From assembly GCF_022347765.1 (NCBI RefSeq), contig NZ_JAKRFZ010000002.1, positions 62,001 to 126,000 on the forward strand: 64,000 nt of DNA, given 5' to 3'. Below, in pieces: positions 8,401 to 16,411 of this stretch. Both the position numbers and the translations under genes were made by a program. Each line of letters begins with the position of its first letter. The first letter of the stretch is position 1. This DNA is from Pseudoalteromonas sp. OOF1S-7 (GTDB taxonomy: Bacteria; Pseudomonadota; Gammaproteobacteria; Enterobacterales; Alteromonadaceae). The notes under the pieces are model-generated. The model searched no databases. It saw only the letters and a list, made by a program, of their open reading frames with translations, and was not told where the DNA came from.

Positions 8401-8884
8401 GACCGGCATCGGTTGTTTTCCACACGCCACCAGCAACGCCCGCCGTATACATGATGTCATGTTCTGTTGGGTGGATGATCAAAGTTCTTGTACGGCCACC
8501 GATATTGCCAGGTCCCAGCTCTTCCCACTGACCCAGCTCACGATTGATGCCATCAAAAGAGTTCATACGAGGCGTGTAATCAAAAACGACTTTGCTATCA
8601 GCCAGTGAGTAGCGCTGCATCGTTTTAATGTGAGCTAATGCTTTAGAGTATTTCTCAGTCGGCAATGTTTCAGCGCCTTTAGGCAGACGCTGAGAAATAT
8701 AAAACTCTTGCGCTTCTTTAGGTTTGTCATAGCGCTTTGGTGAATTGGCTTTTTTCTCTGCCTTGGCAGCCAGGTAATCCGCTTTTTGTTCGTACATACT
8801 TGGTTGCGCATTTTGATAGGCCAGGTAACTGGCACCGCCTAGCGCAACTGCAACTGCGAGGCTCACAGGATGTAAGAGTTTCAT
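5477..8884 (-). CDS. large BNR/VPS10-type beta-propeller protein with cadherin-like repeats and GlyGly-CTERM tail
   Basis: An 1135-residue exported protein. Residues 1-26 form a signal peptide (KLLHPVSLAVAVALGGASYLA). From about 115 to 830 there are repeated BNR/sortilin-type blades (S-x-D-x-G-x-x-W, e.g. KTTDAGQSWQPL, RSTDGGATWEQL, KSEDMGLTWNTT, VSVDGGENWFAD), the fold of VPS10-like and bacterial sialidase-like propellers. About 850-1095 holds cadherin/Ig-like modules (AVNDAPVFDELDDI, FAFSDPDADVSPV type). The C-terminus is Gly-Asp-rich linker, then a short hydrophobic helix (WLALLSLPLAML), then RRRRK: a GlyGly-CTERM signal handled by rhombosortase with type II secretion in Vibrio and Pseudoalteromonas. 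It is likely released to or displayed on the cell surface. Activity is unknown; sialidase catalytic residues were not identified. Single gene with its own terminator. Confidence 0.9.
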   Translation of the reverse strand: MKLLHPVSLAVAVALGGASYLAYQNAQPSMYEQKADYLAAKAEKKANSPKRYDKPKEAQEFYISQRLPKGAETLPTEKYSKALAHIKTMQRYSLADSKVVFDYTPRMNSFDGINRELGQWEELGPGNIGGRTRTLIIHPTEHDIMYTAGVAGGVWKTTDAGQSWQPLSDLATNLAVTTLTFAPNDPNTIYAGTGEGFFNADAIRGDGIFRSTDGGATWEQLEATASNELFHYTNKIVFSKNDPATLYAATRGGVQRSKDSGVSWETVFVAEGAAVGCTDLTLVDDGDKDVLVTACGSFDTGGIHRSADSGDSWATVLAVPNQGRSTIAAAPSDSNIMYALLANINDHGMEAVYKSEDMGLTWNTTVTRDSADAYSRLLLSNTVYGLFPQCGYGPEPQYYNQGWYDNIIAVDPVNPDVVWTGGIDLFRSDDGGQSFVPTSIWWFDMTHPLYAHADQHTLVFHPAYDGVNNTTLFAGNDGGIQRTDNALDARLDLSQVCGATNDPTGKVNWQTLNNGYAVTQFYHGTVMPDGTAYFGGTQDNGTLLGSDGGFNEWREITGGDGGWTAVDPTNPDVMFSEYTRLSLQKSTDGGVTFANSVNGITGDGFPFITRFEMAPSNPQVLWIGGAQLWRTTDQAENWVAGSPVLDSSVYAIGIAPQDENIVAAGTREGYIYINYAAGAADAEQPWHSFKIGAEDERATISAIAFDPSDAQIAYATVSTFDQAHVWKTTDGGKSWLPIDKDIPNVPATSVAVDPNNPQRVIIGTDLGVFISVDGGENWFADGSGLANTNIAKVAFHNNEVFAFTHGRSAYKVPLATFGKVELNTLEDTELSVTPAFVSRFSKEAFATVEIIVAPESGALMLEGDVLTAGSVVAADKFAQVVYLPHADYSGEDNFTLNGTPEGSDVAEEVMVDLTIEAVNDAPVFDELDDIILTLGDKIGMNFNDKVSDVDSESIKLSMEPKISGLTLVNGVLIGTAEEAFSGDVKLIASDGEAETTTSFVIDIAERAPVIELQQRFEVFENTAVGTIIGQLAFSDPDADVSPVTAFHVYGDDSFTIDVEGNITVARELDFEYQELAVLGVQAEDTFGHMSKHTTVNVKIKDLRGDDDDDNDGDSGSFSWLALLSLPLAMLRRRRK

Positions 8885-9145
8885 ATTTATCCCTTCTTAA
8901 GTAGTTATAGTTTTAATTGAATGTAAGCGAACAGATATGCAAATTTAACCGCAAGCCGTTCACCCCTTAAAAACATCAACAAAGTTAAGCACAAATGCGT
9001 AAAGTTACAAACACCATCATTTCACCGCATTTCTCTTAACTGCATTATCAATTAAAGGTACATTTAACTGTAACAATAACAGAAATTCATCAAACATGAA
9101 TGGTTTCTTAACGAGTCAAAGCAGTTAATTTAGGGTTAGCAGTAC
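8885..9145. other. divergent promoter region, no gene
   Basis: 261 AT-rich bases separate two divergently transcribed envelope genes and must hold both promoters. I see no convincing -35/-10 pair, no Fur box and no coding potential. Confidence 0.5.
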
Positions 9146-10993
9146 ATGATCCAGTTTTTACTTTTATCCACTATCGCGGCGCAAGGCAGCGCCATTGAAA
9201 CAATTGAAGTCATTGGCGGGAAAAATTTACTTGCATCTGAGCCATTTACAAACGTTAACATTAGTCATATTGGCAAGGACGATCTGCATGGTGCGAGCAA
9301 CACGATTGCAGATTGGATTGTTCAGGTTCCCGGCGTCTCTCTGAATGGTCAGGGTGGGCTATATCAAAGCTATAGCATTCGTGGCCTCAGTCGCTGGCGG
9401 GTAAGAACGCAAGTCAATGGGATTGTTTTGCTAACCGATCGACGCGCTGGCAATTCTGCGTCTTTTATCGACCCTGGTCTGTTACAACTTGCGAGTGTAC
9501 AAAAGGGCCCTGCTGCTATGCTGTATGGATCAGAAGCGATCGGCGGTGTGATAGCAATGAACTCAGTTCAGGGTGAGCAAGACACGCTGGAACTGGGCTT
9601 CGAAGACACGGGAAGTGGGCGTCGTATCCTTGCGATTACAGGTGAAGATAATTACAACCTGGCATTCGCTTACAGGAAAAAAGACCGCAGCTATGCGCCC
9701 AATGGCGATCAGCTCAACAATGGCTATGAACAGTTCTCTTCCAGTGTCAGATACAAACACCAGCTAACGGATGGCATTGAGCTGAATATGTCGTGGCTTC
9801 CCTCTATTAGTAAAAATGTTGGGAAAAACAGTATAACGTATCCTGAGAGCCAGGTTGCCATATATCCGGAGGACTTACACAGCCTGGCACAAGTGTCAGT
9901 CAAATCTGAGCAATGGTTGGTTAACGTGTTCCATCACTATCAGAACTGGGACAGCGATGTGCTGCGCGTTAGCAAGCGGCATAATCTGACCGAGTATCAG
10001 TCTCACACACTCGGCGCTAACCTGTATCATGAATTTAACTGGAATAACCTGCCCATGCGCGCTGGTCTTGACTGGACAGCCAGGCGTGGGGTTTCGATCA
10101 CAGATCAGGAATCTAACCTCAAAACAATGGCTGACCCGGCCATCAATACCTTGCTGGATGGTCAGCAAGATAACTTGGCTGCATTTATGAATGGTATCTG
10201 GGAGCGACAAAACTGGCGGGCAGACTTTGGCGCACGCTTTGATCACTTTTCGGCCGACAACTTCGGTGTCAGTAAATCCGATAACCATCTCAGCCACAGT
10301 CTTAGCTTGACCAGACAATGGCAAGCACACAGTGTGTCACTGAGCTATGCCAGTGCATTCAGATTTCCAACGCTGACAGAATTATACTTTAATGGTGTGA
10401 CACCGCGAGGAAATACAGTGGGCAACCCACAGCTTGACCCGGAAACCAGCCAGGGAGTCGAGTTCACCTATCGCCTTGATGGCAAACGCACAGAGACTAC
10501 CCTGAATCTGTTCCATACCCGTCTGGATGACTATATTGAACGAGTAAAACTAACCTCAGGTGACAGAACCTATCTCAACCTTGAGCAGGCAACCATTTCT
10601 GGTGCTGAAATTTCAACTCATATTGAGGTGAGCGATGCACTGTCTTATACGCTCGGATACACACATCAGCAAGGTGAAAGCGACTCTGGTGAGCCCCTTT
10701 CAGATATCGCCCCGCGTAAATTCAGCTTATCAGGCCACTATGCATGGCAGTCTTTTGAATTCAAGAGCGCATTAAACTATCAACTGGCAAAGCATCAACC
10801 AGGCTCAGGTGAAGCAGATCTGGACAAAAGCCTTGTGGTAGACCTGAACTTGAACTGGTATATGGATGAAAACTGGACACTGCGTGCTGGCATATTAAAC
10901 CTGTTCAACCGCCTTCACAAAACCACCGCAGACGAAGACGCTCCGTTTCATGCCGAGCGTACAATTAAGTTTGACCTTAGCTGGCAAATCTAA
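9146..10993 (+). CDS. TonB-dependent outer-membrane receptor
   Basis: A 615-residue outer-membrane beta-barrel receptor. A short signal peptide (MIQFLLLSTIAAQGSA) leads into IETIEVIG, which resembles a TonB box. The plug domain (about 25-150) has the family signatures VQVPGVSLNGQGG, YSIRGLSRWRV, VQKGPAAMLYGSEAIGGVIAM. The barrel ends in the aromatic-rich strand TIKFDLSWQI. Length and plug resemble BtuB/heme/siderophore-type receptors, but no heme FRAP-NPNL motif is evident and no Fur box lies upstream, so the ligand is unknown. The neighbours (a cytochrome b562-like protein and an orphan periplasmic binding protein) do not clearly belong to one pathway with it. Confidence 0.9.
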   Translation: MIQFLLLSTIAAQGSAIETIEVIGGKNLLASEPFTNVNISHIGKDDLHGASNTIADWIVQVPGVSLNGQGGLYQSYSIRGLSRWRVRTQVNGIVLLTDRRAGNSASFIDPGLLQLASVQKGPAAMLYGSEAIGGVIAMNSVQGEQDTLELGFEDTGSGRRILAITGEDNYNLAFAYRKKDRSYAPNGDQLNNGYEQFSSSVRYKHQLTDGIELNMSWLPSISKNVGKNSITYPESQVAIYPEDLHSLAQVSVKSEQWLVNVFHHYQNWDSDVLRVSKRHNLTEYQSHTLGANLYHEFNWNNLPMRAGLDWTARRGVSITDQESNLKTMADPAINTLLDGQQDNLAAFMNGIWERQNWRADFGARFDHFSADNFGVSKSDNHLSHSLSLTRQWQAHSVSLSYASAFRFPTLTELYFNGVTPRGNTVGNPQLDPETSQGVEFTYRLDGKRTETTLNLFHTRLDDYIERVKLTSGDRTYLNLEQATISGAEISTHIEVSDALSYTLGYTHQQGESDSGEPLSDIAPRKFSLSGHYAWQSFEFKSALNYQLAKHQPGSGEADLDKSLVVDLNLNWYMDENWTLRAGILNLFNRLHKTTADEDAPFHAERTIKFDLSWQI

Positions 10994-11058
10994 CCCTTTC
11001 GACCTGAGGGTTGCGCTAAAACACGCAACTCTCCACTTTAACTCATCTTTTCGGCTGA

Positions 11059-11454
11059 CTATTTGCCAAACAGAAGCTCCCAGAAACCTGGTGGCTCATG
11101 AAACGCATGGTATTCCTTCCTCAATCCGTCTACCTGTTTAAGCAAGTGCTTGGCTTGTTGTACTTGTGCCTGAGCCAGCAAGCTTTGCGCCTGACTGATC
11201 ACTTCTGATACCTTATTCAGCCCTTGCAGTGACTGTGCTTTTACATCAGCTTTGAAATTATGTTGCTTACTCTGCTGGATCAAAAGCAACATAGTTTCAA
11301 GATGCTTGTTGACCTCTTCTGCTTGTTGAGCTTCCATTGCCTGTTTGTAAGCATGTCCCATATTCTTCATCGTCTGATTGAGATCCTGCCCCGGCTGCGC
11401 AACGACAGCTTGAGCAAAGCACATAGAAAAAAGAAATATTATCAAGCGACTCAT
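11059..11454 (-). CDS. cytochrome b562 family periplasmic protein
   Basis: A 131-residue protein with a cleavable signal peptide (about 1-19, ending AVVA). It is otherwise a four-helix bundle of the length of E. coli CybC. The haem ligands of the b562 family appear conserved: M29 in DLNQTM matches Met7, and H116 in RKEYH matches His102. R112 matches Arg98. No CxxCH motif is present, so haem would bind non-covalently. The role is periplasmic electron transfer or haem binding; the physiological partner is not known even in E. coli. It is transcribed divergently from the binding-protein gene at 11537, with 82 bases between the starts. Confidence 0.75.
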   Translation of the reverse strand: MSRLIIFLFSMCFAQAVVAQPGQDLNQTMKNMGHAYKQAMEAQQAEEVNKHLETMLLLIQQSKQHNFKADVKAQSLQGLNKVSEVISQAQSLLAQAQVQQAKHLLKQVDGLRKEYHAFHEPPGFWELLFGK

Positions 11455-11536
11455 TTTCCCCCCTTAATCAACAATGGGCTAGTATATAAGTAAATGCGTC
11501 GCAAACAAACTGTTCGACCAGACATAGAGGAGCACA

Positions 11537-12589
11537 ATGAAACATTTAATCTCACCGATTGTGCTGCTGTTCTTTGTCACCTTCACAGGTTTTGCACAAA
11601 CGATCACTGTCACCTTTGTTAACCCGGGTAATAAGCAAGTTAATCCGACTGGTGCGTTCTGGCATAACGTTACAAAGATCATGGAAGCCGCCGCGCAAGA
11701 TCTCGACATAGCACTCACTACAGTGTACGCCGAGAGAAATCATATTCACATGAAGAAACTGGCGCAGGAAGCACTCAGCTCTTCTGCCGATTATTTAATC
11801 CTTGTTGACGAAAAAGGCGTAATAACTGATGCTCTGCTGACAGTGCCAGGTGAGCATAAACGCGTTGCATTTTTACTCAATAGTCCGGATAAACTCGCAC
11901 TAAAACGGATAGCAGCCAAAGGCATTGGCGTGCTCGGCTCGGTTACGCCTGATAATTACCAGGCCGGCAGAATGCTCGCAAAACTATTACATGAATCATT
12001 ACCTGACGACAACAGTCAGGGCGCTGATCGTCATGTTATGCTTGCTCTGCTCGGAGATGTCGCCACTAATGCCGCCATTGAGCGCGAGCAAGGCCTGCTT
12101 GGCTATACCAACCGGACTTATGGTGTAAACCTGGTTGAGCGTGTCGATGCGCAATGGTCCGAGCAAAATGCCTACGAATTGGCAACCGGGCTGCTACAAC
12201 GATTTCCCGATACACGGCTTATCTGGTGCGCGAATGACGCCATCGCTCGGGGTGCAGCGCGTGCTGCTACAGATCTCAACCTCAGGGAGCAGTTACGTGT
12301 CGGAGGCATTAACTGGGATCAAGGCCATGAAGATATCATTGACGTTTCACTGGGTGGACATGTGCTGCTGGGCGGTTACTTACTGACAGAAATCAGGAAA
12401 TTCCACAACCGTAAAATCAGTGCAATCGGAGAACAGAAAATTGCTATTTTTCAGCCATATTCTGAAAATTTCAGACCTTTGTATCGAGCTATCCATGGAG
12501 CCAATTTAAATGACATTGACTTTAAACTATTCACCGGCAGCGGCCAAAGTTACAATATTAAGACACTGAATCAGCAATTAAAATTTTAA
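11537..12589 (+). CDS. periplasmic sugar-type (ribose/LuxP class) substrate-binding protein, orphan
   Basis: 350 residues. A signal peptide (LISPIVLLFFVTFTGFAQ) leads into a type I periplasmic-binding fold: ITVTFVNPGNKQ start strand, DYLILVD, GVLGSVTPDNYQAGRMLAKLL, and IWCANDAIARGAARAATDL hinge/binding region. This is the Peripla_BP_4 family of ribose, galactose and autoinducer-2 (LuxP) binding proteins. No ABC permease or ATPase lies anywhere near, so it may present its ligand to a membrane sensor encoded elsewhere rather than to a transporter. A good Shine-Dalgarno (GAGGAG) precedes the ATG. The C-terminus is unusually polar and long, with a PYSENFRPLYRAIHG segment. Confidence 0.85.
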   Translation: MKHLISPIVLLFFVTFTGFAQTITVTFVNPGNKQVNPTGAFWHNVTKIMEAAAQDLDIALTTVYAERNHIHMKKLAQEALSSSADYLILVDEKGVITDALLTVPGEHKRVAFLLNSPDKLALKRIAAKGIGVLGSVTPDNYQAGRMLAKLLHESLPDDNSQGADRHVMLALLGDVATNAAIEREQGLLGYTNRTYGVNLVERVDAQWSEQNAYELATGLLQRFPDTRLIWCANDAIARGAARAATDLNLREQLRVGGINWDQGHEDIIDVSLGGHVLLGGYLLTEIRKFHNRKISAIGEQKIAIFQPYSENFRPLYRAIHGANLNDIDFKLFTGSGQSYNIKTLNQQLKF

Positions 12590-12778
12590 TTTTTTTATTC
12601 TGAGTCTGGAAAATAAAATACCACTCAAGTTGCATTTGCAACAAACTTCAATCTACGAAACATCCACATATAGTATAAAATTTCCCCTGCTAAATTTTCC
12701 TGATTTTTTCATTATTGACAGCGCTAGCATTCCCTGTTTTAGTTATAAGGGTTAACAACATGTAATATAGGTAAACTT

Positions 12779-14422
12779 ATGAAAACCAAAGTTCTAACAA
12801 GCGTAAAATACTCTTTACTTGCATTGGGTGTCACTGCGGCACTCGGCACAGCTCAGGCCGCAGATACACAGCGTGTCATTGTCACAGTTAAGGATTCGGC
12901 AGTCGCCAAAACCTTGCCGATGCGAATTTCAGGTGCTGAGCTTACTCAGTTTAAAGCACAAGGGCTTGCCAGCATTGCGACACAAGCCAATGCCCACGCC
13001 ATAGAAACACTGCCGAGTGTCAATGCCGTTGTCATGGAGCTGACCCCTGAACAACTCGCTGCTCTTGAAGCAGGTGGCAACATCGAGTCAATTGAAGTCG
13101 ACCCTAAGCGGTATCTGCCAGAGGTGCTCAGCGAGTCGGTTGTCCCATATGCGGAGTCTGTCCCTTATGGAATTAACATGGTCCAGGCTAATCAGGTCAG
13201 TGACGCCAGCTCGGGTAATAAAAAAGTGTGTATTATGGACACAGGTTATACTCGTGGTCACCCTGATCTGCCCAGTACAGGTATAACCGGAAATGATGGC
13301 CATGGTTCGAATGACACAGGTAACTGGTATCAGGATGGAAACGGTCACGGTACACACGTAGCTGGTACAATTGCCGCTCTTGGTGGCAATGGCCAGGGCG
13401 TTGTAGGTGTCAACCCGTCGGGTCAACTTGGTTTACATATCGTTAAGGTCTTCAATGACCAGGGCCGTTGGGCGTATGGTTCAGATCTAATTAAGGCGAT
13501 TGAACAGTGTGAAGCAGCCGGTGCCGATGTGACCAGCATGAGCTTGGGTGGCAGCGGCAGCTCTGCAGCAGAGCGTAACGCCTTTGCTTCAAGTGCGCAG
13601 CGCGGCATGCTCCACATTGCCGCCGCAGGTAATGGTTCAAACAGCTCGTTCAGTTACCCAGCATCTTACGATGCTGTGGTTTCCGTTGCAGCCGTAGATA
13701 GCTCAGAGAGTGTAGCATCATTCTCACAGTACAATAGTCAGGTTGAAATTGCCGGACCAGGTGTAGGCGTCAACTCAACATGGAATGACAACCGCTATAA
13801 GAGCATCAGTGGTACTTCGATGGCAACGCCTCACGTCTCAGGCGTTGCAGCCCTTGTTTGGAGTAATTTTCCGCAATGTAGTGCTGACCAGATCCGCTCA
13901 GCCCTGAATGCTACAGCAAAAGATAAAGGTGCAGCTGGGCGCGATAACTACTACGGGCATGGCATCGTACAGGCAAAAGCCGCTTATGATTATCTGGTTG
14001 ACGCCGGATGTAGTGATCAGCCTGTTTTGGTTGCAGATTTCAGTGCCACGGCGAATGGCCTGAGCGTTCAGTTTAGCAACAAGTCAAGTGCCGGCACTTA
14101 CAGCTGGAGCTTCGGAGATGGTAGTTCTAGCTCGCAGACCAGTCCAAGCCACACATATGCACAAGCTGGCACCTACAACGTCACCCTGACGGTTACAGGT
14201 GCGAACAACAAAACCGCATCAAAGAGCCTGAATGTTACGGTTACAGATGGCGGCAACGGAGGCGGTTGTAGTGGTGTTGAGGCGTGGAATGCTGGCACCT
14301 ATTATAACACTGGCGACAAAGTATCTTACAGCGGTTATGAGTATCAGGCGACCTGGTGGTCACTGGCTGCACGCCCTGATATTTTCAGCAATGTATGGCG
14401 CAAAGGCGCACAATGCCAATAA
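12779..14422 (+). CDS. secreted subtilisin-like serine protease (S8) with PKD and chitin-binding tails
   Basis: A 547-residue secreted endopeptidase. Order: signal peptide (1-27, ending AQA), inhibitor I9-like propeptide (about 30-110), then the S8 catalytic domain (about 125-405). Catalytic residues are D154 (IMDTG), H190 (NGHGTHVAG) and S347 (GTSMATPH), with oxyanion N285 (AAAGNGS). A PKD domain follows (about 418-490, WSFGDGSSSSQTSPSHTY), then a CBM5/12-type module at the end (about 497-547, VEAWNAGTYYNTGDKV, YEYQATWWS) typical of chitinases. PKD and chitin-binding tails suggest attack on protein embedded in chitin or other insoluble material. Upstream are 189 AT-rich bases with TTGACA at 12715 but no good -10, and a GTTGCA/TGCAAC inverted repeat at 12629-12642. 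Confidence 0.95.
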   Translation: MKTKVLTSVKYSLLALGVTAALGTAQAADTQRVIVTVKDSAVAKTLPMRISGAELTQFKAQGLASIATQANAHAIETLPSVNAVVMELTPEQLAALEAGGNIESIEVDPKRYLPEVLSESVVPYAESVPYGINMVQANQVSDASSGNKKVCIMDTGYTRGHPDLPSTGITGNDGHGSNDTGNWYQDGNGHGTHVAGTIAALGGNGQGVVGVNPSGQLGLHIVKVFNDQGRWAYGSDLIKAIEQCEAAGADVTSMSLGGSGSSAAERNAFASSAQRGMLHIAAAGNGSNSSFSYPASYDAVVSVAAVDSSESVASFSQYNSQVEIAGPGVGVNSTWNDNRYKSISGTSMATPHVSGVAALVWSNFPQCSADQIRSALNATAKDKGAAGRDNYYGHGIVQAKAAYDYLVDAGCSDQPVLVADFSATANGLSVQFSNKSSAGTYSWSFGDGSSSSQTSPSHTYAQAGTYNVTLTVTGANNKTASKSLNVTVTDGGNGGGCSGVEAWNAGTYYNTGDKVSYSGYEYQATWWSLAARPDIFSNVWRKGAQCQ

Positions 14423-14463
14423 ATCAAAATGAAGACCGCGCTCACGGATGAGGTAGTCGCTTG

Positions 14464-14488
14464 TGGAGCAAGCTAACTGTTTGCTCCA
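14464..14488. terminator. hairpin between convergent genes
   Basis: TGGAGCAA pairs with TTGCTCCA over a 9-base loop directly after the stop of the EamA gene (minus strand). No T-run on either side; weak or bidirectional terminator. Confidence 0.35.
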
Positions 14489-15304
14489 TTAACACAAAGC
14501 TAAAGTTCCTGCCAGAATGACGGCAATACTGAACCATTGATAGCCTTTAAGCGCTTCTTTGTAAAAATAGACACCAAGCAGAGCGGCACTGGAAATCCCA
14601 ATTGCACGTTTTACGGCTTCCATCACTCCCGGCTGCAGCTGCTGCAGAGCGAACAGCTGACCAACTACAGCAAAGGCAAAAACCAGCGCAGCACAAGCCC
14701 ATAACCACTTTGAGTGCAATAACAGTTTAAACGACAACTCAGGTCTAAACACCAGGCTATTGATCACAACCACTGACGCGGTTAGATAGACTAAGTGAAA
14801 GCTGACTTCACTATGTTGCAAAGCTTGTTTATCAAATACTATACACATTCCCCAGCACAACGCGGTTATCAGCACATACCCTGCCCCCTTTTCGCGGATT
14901 GAAAATCTGCCGCCTTGCAGGATAAAAGAACCCAGAGTAATGGCCCCGAGCGCTAACATTTGAATATCACCAAGCGGCTCATCTAACCAGAGCCAGGCAA
15001 AAGCACCTGACACGACAGGGGTAACAGACAACAAGGGCAACATCACAGCAATTTTGCCAATTGCCAGACCGCGAATAAAACACACACTGCCAATTGCCGC
15101 GAGCAACCCACTGATAGTGCCCGGAACAAAGTAAGCAATGTCGGGCACAGGCGCTTGCTGCAACACCCAGTAAACCAGATACCCGGGTAATACCAGTAAG
15201 CTGAACATAACTGACATCAGAGGCGCGCTAAATTCTCGTGCCAATTGCTTACGCAGAAAATCAAAACACGCCCAACATAGCGCGCTAAAAAATGCACTCA
15301 GCAT
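14489..15304 (-). CDS. EamA/DMT-family transporter
   Basis: A 271-residue very hydrophobic protein with about ten predicted membrane helices arranged as two repeats, the EamA (DMT superfamily) pattern. The signature-like stretches are SVTPVVSGAFAWLWLDEPLGDIQMLALGAITLG in the first half and KRAIGISSAALLGVYFYKEALKGYQWFSIAVILAG in the second. Such proteins export or import small metabolites; the substrate cannot be read from sequence. Its start overlaps the end of the upstream phosphotransferase gene by 7 bases, indicating translational coupling and a shared substrate or pathway. Confidence 0.85.
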   Translation of the reverse strand: MLSAFFSALCWACFDFLRKQLAREFSAPLMSVMFSLLVLPGYLVYWVLQQAPVPDIAYFVPGTISGLLAAIGSVCFIRGLAIGKIAVMLPLLSVTPVVSGAFAWLWLDEPLGDIQMLALGAITLGSFILQGGRFSIREKGAGYVLITALCWGMCIVFDKQALQHSEVSFHLVYLTASVVVINSLVFRPELSFKLLLHSKWLWACAALVFAFAVVGQLFALQQLQPGVMEAVKRAIGISSAALLGVYFYKEALKGYQWFSIAVILAGTLALC

Positions 15305-16263
15305 GATACGTCACTGAGCTGTTCAAGGCACAATTCACTTTGGTGAAGCATATATGGTGTCAGTTTTTGGTGGTCTGGCTTCCAGCCCAGTAAGAAACGC
15401 TGAAAGTCAGCCCAAACGAATGGCCATAGTGCTCGCCAGCTTTTTTCAAGTGCAATTATTTTTGTCACCGGCCAGTGCCCTGCCAACGCCTGTGCCAGGT
15501 GAGCAAAATATCCATCAAGACATATTTGTACATTTGCCTGCAGTTCGCGTGAGCAATACAAACTGGTCAGTAGCAACATCACATCGCTTACGCCCACTCC
15601 CTTGCCGATATGCTGAAAATCGTAACCCAGTACCCCTACCCCCTGACTGGACAAAGCAAAATTTGCGAGTTTTGCATCACCATGGATCAAAGTCTGAAAG
15701 GGACACGCCATCAGTCTTTGATTTATGGCAGACGCGCACTGCTTTAATTTACCAGTCGCCATACGGGCGAATTCATCCGGGCGAGTGTCCAGGTGCCAGT
15801 AGTTACCCTGCACTTCTGTTTCCGTCAGTACAGGGCGAACTAACCCGATGGCGTGGAAACGCGCAAGCCACTCCAGCATTTGTGCAACATGCTCAGGCGT
15901 CGCATTACTGACATTGTGATATCCCTGTGACTCAAAATCCTTAAAAACCACGATAAAAACCGCATTCTGCTCTGCCAACACCACTACTTCAGGCATGGGG
16001 CAAGCATCAATATACCATTGTGCTCTGTGCTGATAAAAGTTCAGCTCTTTCTGATAAGAATGATATTTACGACGTAATGAGTGTTGGCTTTGCGTGATAT
16101 GAGGGTGTGCCAGCTGTTCGGGAACTGTCGCGACTTTTGCAACAAGCAACGTGTCCTGATAAGTGAACTTATAGATGTGACCACATCCGCTCCATAGCAC
16201 CTGGCTGTGTTGTGAATCTGGCAGCAAGGTCATAACATGCGAAATAAGTGCACAGGTTGCCAT
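15298..16263 (-). CDS. aminoglycoside phosphotransferase/choline kinase-fold protein
   Basis: A 321-residue cytosolic protein with a kinase-like fold of the APH group. The Brenner-type catalytic loop is LIHGDAKLANFAL (HGD-x4-N), followed by the metal-binding GYDFQHIGKGVGVSDV. An N-terminal lobe includes YKFTYQDTLLVAKVATVPEQ, where K is the likely ATP-contacting lysine. It would phosphorylate a small hydroxylated compound; it is similar in type to DUF1679/EcKinase-like and choline kinase-like proteins. It is the first gene of a two-gene unit with the EamA transporter (7-base overlap), so the transporter may move the kinase's substrate. Drug resistance should not be inferred from the fold. Confidence 0.8.
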   Translation of the reverse strand: MATCALISHVMTLLPDSQHSQVLWSGCGHIYKFTYQDTLLVAKVATVPEQLAHPHITQSQHSLRRKYHSYQKELNFYQHRAQWYIDACPMPEVVVLAEQNAVFIVVFKDFESQGYHNVSNATPEHVAQMLEWLARFHAIGLVRPVLTETEVQGNYWHLDTRPDEFARMATGKLKQCASAINQRLMACPFQTLIHGDAKLANFALSSQGVGVLGYDFQHIGKGVGVSDVMLLLTSLYCSRELQANVQICLDGYFAHLAQALAGHWPVTKIIALEKSWRALWPFVWADFQRFLLGWKPDHQKLTPYMLHQSELCLEQLSDVSC

Positions 16264-16361
16264 TACACTCCCTCAAATCTTAGTGGCATTAAGCCGATAC
16301 TTTTTACCAGTGTAACATGTCTGCCTTATTCTACCCAGGCGTGCAAGCAAAGCATAATTAC

Positions 16362-16390
16362 AAAAAAACCCCGAATAAACGAGGTTTTAA
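16362..16390 (-). terminator. terminator of fadE
   Basis: On the minus strand AAACCTCG pairs with CGGGGTTT (one G-U) around TTTAT and is followed by a T-run, 22 bases past the fadE stop. Confidence 0.8.
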
Positions 16391-16411
16391 AGAGATAACT
16401 AACAATCAGCG

